Below are positions 1-5,667 of a stretch of 17,311 bases of DNA, piece by piece (within the stretch, counting starts at the first letter, position 1; each line of letters begins with the position of its first letter). The stretch covers positions 1-17,311 of the forward strand of contig JAXFPC010000012.1 in NCBI GenBank assembly GCA_034180005.1. Direction: 5' to 3'. A program made the position numbers and the translations under genes. The notes under the pieces were generated by a model. It saw only the letters and a list, made by a program, of their open reading frames with translations, was not told the DNA's origin and made no database searches. Source of the DNA: JAXFPC01 sp034180005 (GTDB lineage Bacteria > Bacillota > Negativicutes > Acidaminococcales > Acidaminococcaceae).

Positions 1-1
1 C

Positions 2-178
2 CGGGAAGAAGTCATGAACCGAATCAAGGAGCTGCAGGACTTCATCGCCGGTCAGGAAACCGACATCACAGAGTTCGATGAGGCTCTGGTCAAAAAGCTC
101 ATCGAGAAAATCTCCGTCTTCGCCGACCACTTCACCGTGGAATTCAAGTCCGGCATCACAATTGATATCGAAGCATAA
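2..178 (+). CDS. Large serine recombinase, C-terminal end (partial at left edge)
   Basis: The reading frame is open from base 2 and stops with TAA at 176-178, giving 58 visible residues that end in a short hydrophobic/acidic tail (FKSGITIDIEA). The coiled, charged helix followed by this tail (ITEFDEALVKKLIEKI, then FTVEFKSG) is what I recognise as the C-terminus of TnpX/TndX-type large serine recombinases, which excise and integrate transposons and integrative elements of clostridia. The catalytic serine domain and zinc ribbon lie outside the window, so whether the gene is intact cannot be judged. It is the only certain plus-strand gene here and it converges on the minus-strand genes that follow. 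Its presence suggests that the DNA to its right, or to its left, belongs to a mobile element. Family call is fairly sure; the precise subfamily is inference. Confidence 0.72.
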   Translation, partial: REEVMNRIKELQDFIAGQETDITEFDEALVKKLIEKISVFADHFTVEFKSGITIDIEA

Positions 179-182
179 AACA

Positions 183-232
183 AGGCTCCCTTACTACCGA
201 TGATGGCAGTGTGGGAGCCTGATTTTTCTTTT
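183..232 (+). terminator. Intrinsic terminator after the recombinase gene
   Basis: A perfect 8-bp stem, AGGCTCCC at 183-190 pairing with GGGAGCCT at 213-220, is followed by a T-rich run (223-232). It begins four bases after the recombinase stop codon and separates this gene from the converging sirtuin gene that ends at 245. Confidence 0.85.
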
Positions 233-244
233 AAATCCCTGTTA

Positions 245-1234
245 TTATTTTATTTTCGCAAACACATCACCAATATCCCCATCGATGCAAATGCTCCTGT
301 TCGCAATTTCGCCCGGACAAAACGCCTCGCCATAATTGATACAAGCATACACTGACTTTTCATTTTCCAGTGTCATTTGCCAGAACGGATACTTCACAAT
401 GACGGGTGTATTGGCTCCCACGCTAAGCTCCAGATAAAGCACATGAAGGCTCTCATGTCTGCGCAGGAAATCCGCATATGCCGCAGACGCTCTATGCCAC
501 CCTCCATCTTCGACAAAGGAATCGTCAGCACGAAGGTTCATGGTAACATCCGATCCGTCATCCGGTCATTTCGGGATGAGGCTTTTCGGAATCCTCATGG
601 TTATATTGCCATCTTTTGGCACCTGAAATACACCAGCTTCGTCCTTCACAAAACCCTGCGCCTCCATCGCTTTCATGACCCACTCCTCATTATCATAGGT
701 CTTTTGCAGTGACGGATTCACGCTCTGGAATAGTCCGTAGTCTCCCTGCGTATAGAAAAGACGCTTTTTATCAAATCCCGCTCTCTGGAATTGGTGATCC
801 ACATTGGTGGTAATCACAAAATAGTCCTTATCTTTTACAAGATCGTGCAGTTCTTTATAAACAGGTTTAGGAGCATCGATATAGCGATTGTAGTAGATAT
901 GCCTTGCCCACCATGCCCAGCGCGTCTCATCATCCGGGAACGGGTAGAAACCACCGGAATACATATCTCGGATACCATACTTTTTCGCAAAATCATAAAA
1001 ATATGTTTCAAAACGCTCGCCACTGTATGTCAGCCCTGCGGAAGTGGAAATTCCGGCACCCGCTCCGATCACTATAGCATCTGCTGCTTCGATCTCTTTC
1101 TTTAATCTGGCGATTCGTTCCTCCTCAGAGCCTGTTTCGAATGACATATTTCTGCTGAAATACCGCACAGCACCGAGTCCCTTCTGAATGCTTTCCTGAT
1201 AGCCGTTAGGCATTTCATCGTATAAGTTCTTCAT
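245..1234 (-). pseudogene. Macrodomain-linked sirtuin (SirTM-type protein ADP-ribosyltransferase), interrupted by one in-frame UGA
   Basis: The frame is one continuous stretch of 329 sense codons except for a TGA at 566-568 (codon 223); both halves (569-1234 and 245-565) are in the same frame and both look like normal protein. Visible motifs are the sirtuin NAD-binding GAGAGISTSAG (residues 57-67), TTNVDHQF (142-149) and TQGDYG (162-167). SirTMs are known to ADP-ribosylate rather than deacetylate, typically a lipoylated GcvH-like carrier, and are encoded beside a macrodomain hydrolase, as here. The ATG at 1232-1234 overlaps the end of the macrodomain gene by 20 bases, a sign of translational coupling; the more upstream in-frame start at 1264 would lie deeper inside that gene. 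The UGA falls between IPK and PDDG, where relatives as I recall them have Cys. Most likely this is a nonsense mutation or a sequence error; Sec insertion or readthrough is a less likely alternative. An ATG at 541 could restart translation of the C-terminal 98 residues. Confidence 0.8.
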
Positions 1235-2021
1235 AGTATTTTTTGTCCTCGTCCTTAAAAACATTAAAGATCACCCTTTCCATAGCACCCGGATGTTGTG
1301 AGAGCCAGCTGTCTACGGCGCTGACGGCAATCTGAGCTGCCCGCTTGTTCGGAAAATGAAATACGCCTGTAGAAATACAGCAGAATGCCACGCTTCTCAA
1401 ATTATTAACAAGACACATATCCAAGGTATTCAGGTAACAGTCTGTCAGTTCCTTCTCCAGTTCCGGCGTCAGCTTGTATTGCACAATCGGGCCTACGATA
1501 TGAATTACCTTTTTCGCAGGAAGATTATAGGCGTCCGTCAGCATTGGAACAGCAGTCGGCTGCTCATAATCTTTGCCGTATTTGATCCTCAGCTGATTCA
1601 TCTGCCTGCTGCACTCTGCTCGAAGCTGGACTCCGGCAAAAGTGTGAATGCAGTTGTCAATGCAGGTGTGCATCGGGACAAAGCAGCCCAACATCTGGGA
1701 GTTGGCGGCGTTCACGATGGTGTCAACGGCCAGGCGGGTGATGTCGCCCTGCCAGATCGACATGCCATTCCGAATCATGGGAATCTCCGAAAGCGTGACA
1801 ATGCCGTTTTCGCTGATACGCTCCCGTAGGTATTCGTCCTGTACGGCCAGTACCGAATCGTCCAGCTTCTTCGGCATACGAATGTTCATAAGGGAACGGA
1901 GGATTCTTCGCTTGCCCTCCGTATCCGCAGGCGTCTGTAAATCCTTATGTTGAACAGAATCAGCCTTGAACGCTTCGACCAATGTGTCAAGCCGCTGCTC
2001 CTGTGTCATTTTCTCATTCAT
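1215..2021 (-). CDS. Zinc-containing macrodomain protein-ADP-ribose hydrolase
   Basis: The 268-residue product should remove ADP-ribose from proteins, reversing the work of the sirtuin encoded immediately downstream. Macrodomain signatures are clear in the C-terminal two thirds: QGDIT (91-95), VNAANS (103-108) and the ligand loop ISTGVF (216-221). The stretch GCFVPMHTCID (112-122) supplies Cys113, His118 and Cys120, the zinc-site pattern of the SirTM-linked macrodomain class known from Staphylococcus and Streptococcus. About 80 N-terminal residues form a helical extension typical of that class. I chose the ATG at 2019-2021 because AAGAAGG lies just upstream; an alternative ATG at 2045 would overlap the preceding gene. 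It follows the PNPOx-ferredoxin gene after four bases and overlaps the sirtuin by 20 bases, so the three genes form one transcription unit. No GcvH-like or lipoate ligase gene, the usual partners, is visible in this window. Confidence 0.92.
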   Translation of the reverse strand: MNEKMTQEQRLDTLVEAFKADSVQHKDLQTPADTEGKRRILRSLMNIRMPKKLDDSVLAVQDEYLRERISENGIVTLSEIPMIRNGMSIWQGDITRLAVDTIVNAANSQMLGCFVPMHTCIDNCIHTFAGVQLRAECSRQMNQLRIKYGKDYEQPTAVPMLTDAYNLPAKKVIHIVGPIVQYKLTPELEKELTDCYLNTLDMCLVNNLRSVAFCCISTGVFHFPNKRAAQIAVSAVDSWLSQHPGAMERVIFNVFKDEDKKYYEELIR

Positions 2022-2025
2022 GCTG

Positions 2026-2646
2026 TTACCTTCTTTCCACCGCATCTACATGACAAGCCGTCATACAGTTACCACAATGCAAACAGTGTTCCCGTTCAAT
2101 CACAAACGGCATTTCGTCCTGAATGATACAGTTTTGCGGACAAACCGCTACACAGCTTCCGCAGCCGATACATTTGTCTGTGATGAAATATCCCTCTGCC
2201 TTTTTCACCACTCCTCCAAATGTAAAAGAAGCACGCTCTATCGGTTTCTTTGAAAGATCGAACCACTCACCGCTGCCCTCATAAATCTGGAACACCGTCA
2301 GAGCCTGCATAGACTCCTCTGTGGGATATATCTTGCGCATATACGGATTTTTCTCAAACAGTTCTGGAATCTTATCATATCCAAGCTCCCGAACCTTTCC
2401 ACGGATAGACACAGCCACGCTGCTCATGGTATCCTCACCCTTCATTGCAGTCAGGGCAAGAAACTCTCGTTTCTTCAACCTGTCATAAAAGCCTTTGCCC
2501 TTTGCTGTGAGGAAATACAAACTCTTTTCATCACTGTCCATCATATCGATTGCTGCCGTCACCGGAAGGCCTTCGTCATCAACGGTGGCTACAATCGTTC
2601 GATGTATTTCATTTGCGATATAGTCAAGATATTCTTTTGTTTCCAT
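2026..2646 (-). CDS. Pyridoxamine 5'-phosphate oxidase-like flavin protein fused to a 2[4Fe-4S] ferredoxin
   Basis: Residues about 1-145 have the split-barrel PNPOx-like fold pattern (start RTIVATVDDEGLPVTAAID; later SVAVSIRGKVREL), a family that binds FMN or F420. Residues 155-206 hold two ferredoxin motifs: Cys159, 162, 165 and 169, then Cys188, 191, 194 and 198, enough for two [4Fe-4S] clusters. The arrangement suggests a cytoplasmic redox enzyme whose flavin is fed electrons by its own clusters; the substrate cannot be told from the sequence. ATG at 2646 has AAGGAGG seven bases upstream. It is the first gene of the unit with the macrodomain and sirtuin genes, so a link of this redox activity to ADP-ribosylation, for example under oxidative stress, is plausible but inferred. 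There is hardly any room for a promoter between its ribosome site and the hairpin that follows the rrf2 gene. Confidence 0.88.
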   Translation of the reverse strand: METKEYLDYIANEIHRTIVATVDDEGLPVTAAIDMMDSDEKSLYFLTAKGKGFYDRLKKREFLALTAMKGEDTMSSVAVSIRGKVRELGYDKIPELFEKNPYMRKIYPTEESMQALTVFQIYEGSGEWFDLSKKPIERASFTFGGVVKKAEGYFITDKCIGCGSCVAVCPQNCIIQDEMPFVIEREHCLHCGNCMTACHVDAVERR

Positions 2647-2660
2647 GTCAAATGCCTCCT

Positions 2661-2694
2661 TAGAAAAGAACTCCGAAGCAGTCTGCTCCGGAGT
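2661..2694 (-). terminator. Intrinsic terminator or attenuator between the rrf2 gene and the PNPOx-ferredoxin operon
   Basis: Read on the minus strand, ACTCCG and its complement CGGAGT (2689-2694 and 2670-2675), extended inwards by AGCA/TGCT with one mismatch, form a stem of about 10 bp with a 3-base loop. The T-rich run TTCTTTTCT follows. The stem starts ten bases after the rrf2 stop codon. The T-run ends only a base or so before the AAGGAGG of the next gene, so this could be a partial terminator that sets the downstream expression level. Confidence 0.8.
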
Positions 2695-2703
2695 CCCATT
2701 TTG

Positions 2704-3144
2704 TCAGGCTTCTTTTGCGAGAATATCCTGCATTCCCGTCCTTAAATCCGCTATCGTGTATTTTCTCATTTCATCCTCCATAGCGGTTTGGATGCCTTTC
2801 AATTTGTCATCCAAAAGGGCGTGGATATTTTTACCTACAGGACACTGTGTACTCGGATTCTCGTGGAAATGAAACAGTCCTTCATCATTTACACAGTCAA
2901 CCGCCTTATAAACATCGTAAAAAGTGATTTCATCCAGTTTTTTAACAAGCGTTATACCGCTTTTACCCTGACTGATGTCGATAATCCCCGCTTCCTTGAG
3001 ATTGCCCATAACATTCCGGACAATGACAGGATTAGCGCCTACGCTGCCCGCCAGAAAATTGCTCGTCACCTTTTCGTTGTCTTTGAAATAATCGATAGCG
3101 GTAATGATATGTACAGCTATCGTAAATCTGCTTGTAATCTGCAT
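2704..3144 (-). CDS. Rrf2-family transcriptional regulator, YwnA-like
   Basis: The 146-residue protein has the Rrf2 layout: N-terminal winged helix (MQITSRFTIAVHIITAIDYF, recognition region around ANPVIVRNVMGNLKEAGII at 37-55, wing QGKSGITL at 59-66), then a dimerisation helix and the C-terminal half. Iron-sulfur Rrf2 proteins such as IscR use three close Cys; here there are only Cys84 and Cys101, so a cluster-free redox or ligand sensor of the YwnA kind is more likely. The upstream neighbour on the same strand encodes a YwnB-like NAD(P)H-binding protein, the same pairing as ywnA/ywnB of Bacillus. Both genes have near-consensus promoters overlapped by the same dyad CTTGTAA-N9-TTACAAG, so I infer that this protein represses itself and the YwnB-like gene. 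The start at 3144 has GGAG eight bases upstream. Confidence 0.9.
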   Translation of the reverse strand: MQITSRFTIAVHIITAIDYFKDNEKVTSNFLAGSVGANPVIVRNVMGNLKEAGIIDISQGKSGITLVKKLDEITFYDVYKAVDCVNDEGLFHFHENPSTQCPVGKNIHALLDDKLKGIQTAMEDEMRKYTIADLRTGMQDILAKEA

Positions 3145-3169
3145 TGCCTCTTCTCCACTCCGTTCCGGT

Positions 3170-3199
3170 TCACACTGAACATGCGTCCACTGGACGCAT
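3170..3199 (-). CDS. Possible 9-codon leader peptide ahead of the rrf2 gene
   Basis: A strong AGGAGG (3205-3210) lies five bases before an ATG at 3197-3199, which opens a nine-residue frame (MRPVDACSV) ending in TGA at 3170-3172. It is out of frame with the rrf2 start at 3144. The predicted transcript start is at about 3210, so this would be the first ribosome site on the mRNA. It may be a regulatory upstream ORF, or chance. The start codon lies inside a perfect inverted repeat. Confidence 0.25.
   Translation of the reverse strand: MRPVDACSV
3181..3199 (-). repeat. Perfect 9-bp inverted repeat in the 5' leader of the rrf2 mRNA
   Basis: ATGCGTCCA and its exact complement TGGACGCAT are separated by one base. 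In RNA this folds into a tight hairpin right behind the predicted transcript start, holding the ATG of the mini-ORF at 3170-3199 in its stem. It is not followed by a T-run, so it is not a terminator. It may control translation or protect the 5' end, or act as a DNA operator. Confidence 0.6.
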
Positions 3200-3211
3200 A
3201 GTGCCCTCCTG

Positions 3212-3260
3212 CTTGTAATATAACGCTTTACAAGAAGCCTGTCAATGCAGATATTACAAG
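3212..3260. promoter_or_regulatory. Two tandem 23-bp operators at the rrf2 promoter (CTTGTAA-N9-TTACAAG)
   Basis: The first dyad is exact: CTTGTAA at 3212-3218, nine bases, TTACAAG at 3228-3234. The second, 26 bases further on, is CCTGTCA at 3238-3244, nine bases, TTACAAG at 3254-3260 (two mismatches in the left half). They cover the -10 and the -35 of the rrf2 promoter respectively. The same spacing and arms recur at the YwnB-like gene promoter, which makes chance unlikely. The adjacent Rrf2 protein is the likely binder; this is inference. Confidence 0.75.
3217..3245 (-). promoter_or_regulatory. SigA-type promoter of the rrf2 gene
   Basis: On the minus strand TTGACA (3245-3240) and TATATT (3222-3217) are separated by exactly 17 bases. 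The predicted start is near 3210, about 65 bases ahead of the rrf2 ATG. Both elements sit inside the two dyad operators. Confidence 0.85.
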
Positions 3261-3270
3261 CTGTCGTAAA

Positions 3271-3903
3271 TTATTCTCTCACTACACTGATACGCTGCTG
3301 GATGTGGTCACCCTTTTCGATCTCATCTACCATAGCGATGGCATAATCCGCATAGCTGATAATGCTCTCGCCCTTGCTGTTCAGTGTAAGCTCCTCGCCA
3401 GCAAGGATATACTTTCCGCTGCGCTCACCGTCTGCCTGAAAGTCTCCAGCAGGGCTGATGAATGTCCACTTCACGTCATTTCTCTCACGCAGCTTGGCAA
3501 GCTCCTCGCCCTGTGCCTTTGCGAGCGGGAGGAACATAGCCGGGAAGTCTGCACCATCACTGACAACAGCCGTATGCTCCGGATTTACGAAGAGGCTGCC
3601 TGCACCACCAACGATCAGAAGACGGGTGTCCGTTCCTGCAAGGATGTCGCATAGATGCTGGGAAGTCTTCACATGACCGTCCAACTTATCCTCTTCCCAT
3701 GCGCCAAAGCCGTCCACCACTGCATCAAAGCCAGCCAGATCTTCCTTCGTAAGATCCATGATGTCCTTCTGCACATAATCGGAAGCTGCCGTCTTGTTCT
3801 CTGCTCCGCGACCGAATGCCTTAACCTCGAACCCTCTGTCCAATGCTTCCTTGACAACCTTCTGAGCTACGCGTCCGTTTGCTGCTACTACTGCAATCTT
3901 CAT
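3271..3903 (-). CDS. NAD(P)H-binding protein, NmrA/SDR-like (YwnB-like)
   Basis: The 210-residue product begins with a Rossmann beta-alpha-beta unit (MKIAVVAANGRVAQKVVKEAL), in which the glycine-rich loop is AANGRVA, as in the atypical short-chain dehydrogenase branch that includes YwnB and NmrA-like redox sensors. A mid-protein stretch (TRLLIVGGAGSLF, about 93-105) and WTFISPAGDF (about 146-155) fit the same family. These proteins bind NAD(P)H and often have no known substrate. The ATG at 3903 has AAGGAGG eight bases upstream. It is transcribed from its own perfect-consensus promoter (3963-3991) and lies upstream of, and in the same direction as, the Rrf2 regulator gene. Paired operators around its promoter show tight control, probably by that regulator. 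A cytoplasmic role in electrophile or oxidative stress is a guess from the YwnA/YwnB analogy. Confidence 0.87.
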   Translation of the reverse strand: MKIAVVAANGRVAQKVVKEALDRGFEVKAFGRGAENKTAASDYVQKDIMDLTKEDLAGFDAVVDGFGAWEEDKLDGHVKTSQHLCDILAGTDTRLLIVGGAGSLFVNPEHTAVVSDGADFPAMFLPLAKAQGEELAKLRERNDVKWTFISPAGDFQADGERSGKYILAGEELTLNSKGESIISYADYAIAMVDEIEKGDHIQQRISVVRE

Positions 3904-3936
3904 GATAAAATCCTCCTTGTGAATTCTGGTTATTAT

Positions 3937-3959
3937 CTTGTAACCTTTTCGATTACAAG
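3937..3959. promoter_or_regulatory. Operator at the transcript start of the YwnB-like gene
   Basis: An exact copy of the dyad: CTTGTAA at 3937-3943, nine bases, TTACAAG at 3953-3959. It covers the predicted transcript start (about 3956), just downstream of the -10. Confidence 0.75.
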
Positions 3960-3962
3960 CAG

Positions 3963-3991
3963 ATTATATAGGACAGCAACGCACTTGTCAA
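3963..3991 (-). promoter_or_regulatory. Perfect-consensus SigA promoter of the YwnB-like gene
   Basis: On the minus strand TTGACA (3991-3986) and TATAAT (3968-3963) are 17 bases apart. This is the full consensus, which implies strong transcription unless repressed, in keeping with the flanking operators. Confidence 0.92.
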
Positions 3992-4006
3992 TAGTTTTAT
4001 TACAAG
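3984..4006. promoter_or_regulatory. Operator over the -35 of the YwnB-like gene promoter
   Basis: CTTGTCA at 3984-3990, nine bases, TTACAAG at 4000-4006, one mismatch from the exact dyad. It is 47 bases from the downstream copy. The TTGACA of the promoter uses the same bases of the half-site as at the rrf2 promoter, so the two promoters share one design. Confidence 0.75.
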
Positions 4007-4011
4007 TTTTT

Positions 4012-4050
4012 CAAAAAAATTTCCGGACGCTTTTTGTGCATCCGGAATTT
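4012..4050 (-). terminator. Intrinsic terminator (possibly bidirectional) upstream of the YwnB-like gene
   Basis: On the minus strand AAATTCCGGATGC (4050-4038) pairs with GCGTCCGGAAATTT (4030-4017) around a 7-base loop, followed by a T-run (4018-4012). It shields the YwnB-like gene from transcription coming from rlmD, about 205 bases upstream. The other strand has a weaker AT-rich tail. Confidence 0.8.
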
Positions 4051-4062
4051 ATATTTTATCCT

Positions 4063-4148
4063 GACATCTATCTCACAGCCACAACTCCCCGACATCTAAC
4101 TCGGCAACTCAACTATGTGACATCTATCGTGGCAACTCAACTCTCACA
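4063..4148. repeat. Three 28-bp tandem repeats, probable IS21-like element end
   Basis: GACATCTA begins at 4063, 4091 and 4119, an exact 28-base period. Units two and three also share GGCAACTCAACT, while unit one is more diverged. Read outward on the minus strand the set would start TGTGAGAGTTG at 4148, i.e. with 5'-TG. Several short repeats near a TG...CA end are typical of IS21-family termini, but no istA/istB genes are seen, so this may be a solo remnant. The 351 bases between the YwnB-like gene and rlmD (3904-4254) hold the promoter, operators, terminator and these repeats; nothing further is evident in 4149-4254. Confidence 0.5.
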
Positions 4149-4254
4149 CTTTTTGAGCCGGATTGCCCTTGGATAAGTTACCGAGAAGCGTTTTGTCTGT
4201 CCGATGCCGATTGCCCGATTGTCCGAAAACCGCAGTATTACTGGGCTTTCGCGG

Positions 4255-5634
4255 CTATTTTCCTTCGACTCTTGACATCAATACTACCGTCTCGACGTGG
4301 CTTGTCATAGGGAACATATCCACCGGTTGTACTGCCATTGTTCGGTAGCCGTGCTGCTCCAAATAGTTCAGATCTCTAGCCAATGATGCCGGATTGCAGG
4401 AAACATAAACTATGCGCTGCGGTCCTACCTCCGCTATGGCATTCAACACTCTCTCATCACAACCTGCTCTTGGCGGATCAACAACTATCACGTCCGGACT
4501 TACTCCTTCACGCAAAAGTTTCGGCAAAGTCTGCGCCGCGTCTCCGCAAAAAAATTCCGCATTGGTACAATTATTTTCTGTCGCATTGAGATTAGCATCT
4601 TCTATAGCGGGAGCAACTATTTCTATACCGTAAACTTTTTGCGCATGTCTTGCAATGTAAAGAGCTATTGTTCCGGTGCCGCAGTAAATATCAGCAACAG
4701 TTTCTTTTCCTGTAAGGCACGCATACTCCAGAACTTTATTGTAAAGCTTTGCCGCCTGTTCGCTGTTAACCTGAAAGAAGGAGTTGGCGGAAATATTAAA
4801 ATGCAGCTTTCCCAAGCTGTCGATAATATTCATTTTTCCCCACATGACGCGATTTCTCTCGCTCATGATGATATTTGTTTTCTTTTTATTAATATTTTGC
4901 ACGACGCTTACCAGTCCAGGGATATTTTCCTGCAATATGGCAAGCAGTTCCTTTCGATAAGGCACTTCATACTCCGAGGTCACCAATACGACCATGACTT
5001 CTCCGCTTTGCACACCAACCCTGCTCATAACATGACGGACAAGTCCTTTATTTGTTTTCTCGTTGTAAGCGGATATACAATACTTAATCATCCATTGACG
5101 TACTGCTTTAAGGACTTCATTATTTGCTTCTTTTTGAATCAGGCACTCCTTGGTATCTACGACTTTGTGCGAAGCTGCAGCGTAACAACCGATACTTATC
5201 TCTCCGTCAGTTTCGGCTGCGGGAAATTGCATTTTATTTCTGTAATACCACGGATTGTCAGCTCCGAGTACCGGCAACACATCTGTTTGAAGATGTCCTA
5301 TTCTGCGCAGGGCGTCCTCAACCTGCAGGAGCTTTATCTCAAGCTGCCCTTTGTAACTCAAATGCTGCAACTGACAGCCGCCGCACGTTTCATAAACGGG
5401 ACATGACGGCTCCGTCCTCTCCGGTGAAGCTTCAAGAATCTCCAGCAGATGTGCCGTTGCGTAATTTTTCTTCACCAGTTTTATCTCTGCTCTAACCAAT
5501 TCCTGCGAAAGCGCGCCTTTGATGAACACGGTAAAATTTTCATATTTACCTACGCCTTCGCCGCTGCTTCCCAATCCCGTAATTTTTATCTCAATAATTT
5601 GTCCTGTTGTCACAGGAGTTGTTATACTTTGCAT
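4255..5634 (-). CDS. rlmD: 23S rRNA (uracil-C5)-methyltransferase RlmD (RumA family)
   Basis: The product transfers a methyl group from S-adenosylmethionine to a uridine of 23S rRNA (U1939 in E. coli numbering). Counting from the chosen ATG, an N-terminal TRAM RNA-binding domain covers about residues 10-65. The [4Fe-4S] ligands are Cys78, Cys84, Cys87 and Cys164, the same spacing as E. coli RumA. SAM binding shows as DIYCGTGTI (315-323) and DPPRAGC (386-392); the nucleophile is Cys413 in YVSCNP, and Glu448 in HVETVVLM is the general base. At 459 residues the length is normal. A GTG at 5646 is in frame, but the GAGGTGG there serves as ribosome site for the ATG at 5632-5634, eight bases further on. 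It is a single-gene unit with its own promoter. Firmicutes often carry two paralogues (RlmCD-type), so the exact target uridine(s) are uncertain. Confidence 0.93.
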   Translation of the reverse strand: MQSITTPVTTGQIIEIKITGLGSSGEGVGKYENFTVFIKGALSQELVRAEIKLVKKNYATAHLLEILEASPERTEPSCPVYETCGGCQLQHLSYKGQLEIKLLQVEDALRRIGHLQTDVLPVLGADNPWYYRNKMQFPAAETDGEISIGCYAAASHKVVDTKECLIQKEANNEVLKAVRQWMIKYCISAYNEKTNKGLVRHVMSRVGVQSGEVMVVLVTSEYEVPYRKELLAILQENIPGLVSVVQNINKKKTNIIMSERNRVMWGKMNIIDSLGKLHFNISANSFFQVNSEQAAKLYNKVLEYACLTGKETVADIYCGTGTIALYIARHAQKVYGIEIVAPAIEDANLNATENNCTNAEFFCGDAAQTLPKLLREGVSPDVIVVDPPRAGCDERVLNAIAEVGPQRIVYVSCNPASLARDLNYLEQHGYRTMAVQPVDMFPMTSHVETVVLMSRVEGK

Positions 5635-5667
5635 ATTTTCGTCCACCTCAACATCAAACTTACTTAT

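Noticed and set aside
508..535. Hairpin CTTCG/CGAAG downstream of the sirtuin UGA as a SECIS element
   Set aside because: It begins 31 bases after the UGA with a large, poorly paired loop; known bacterial SECIS stems start almost at the UGA with the apical loop about 16-25 bases away. Not strong enough to call.
1356..1829. 157-codon plus-strand open frame within the macrodomain gene
   Set aside because: Opposite strand of a conserved macrodomain including its zinc and ADP-ribose motifs; no start signal.
4063..4146. CRISPR array
   Set aside because: The 28-base units are contiguous repeats with no unique spacers of regular size, and no cas genes are present.
4214..4250. Inverted repeat CAGTA-T-TACTG behind the rlmD stop as a terminator
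   Set aside because: The stem is only 5 bp on its own, flanking bases do not extend it cleanly, and the T-run is short; the hairpin at 4012-4050 is far better.
4639..5406. 255-codon plus-strand open frame opposite rlmD
   Set aside because: It lies wholly over the catalytic and Fe-S parts of rlmD, has no ribosome site and no recognisable motif; it is an antisense shadow.
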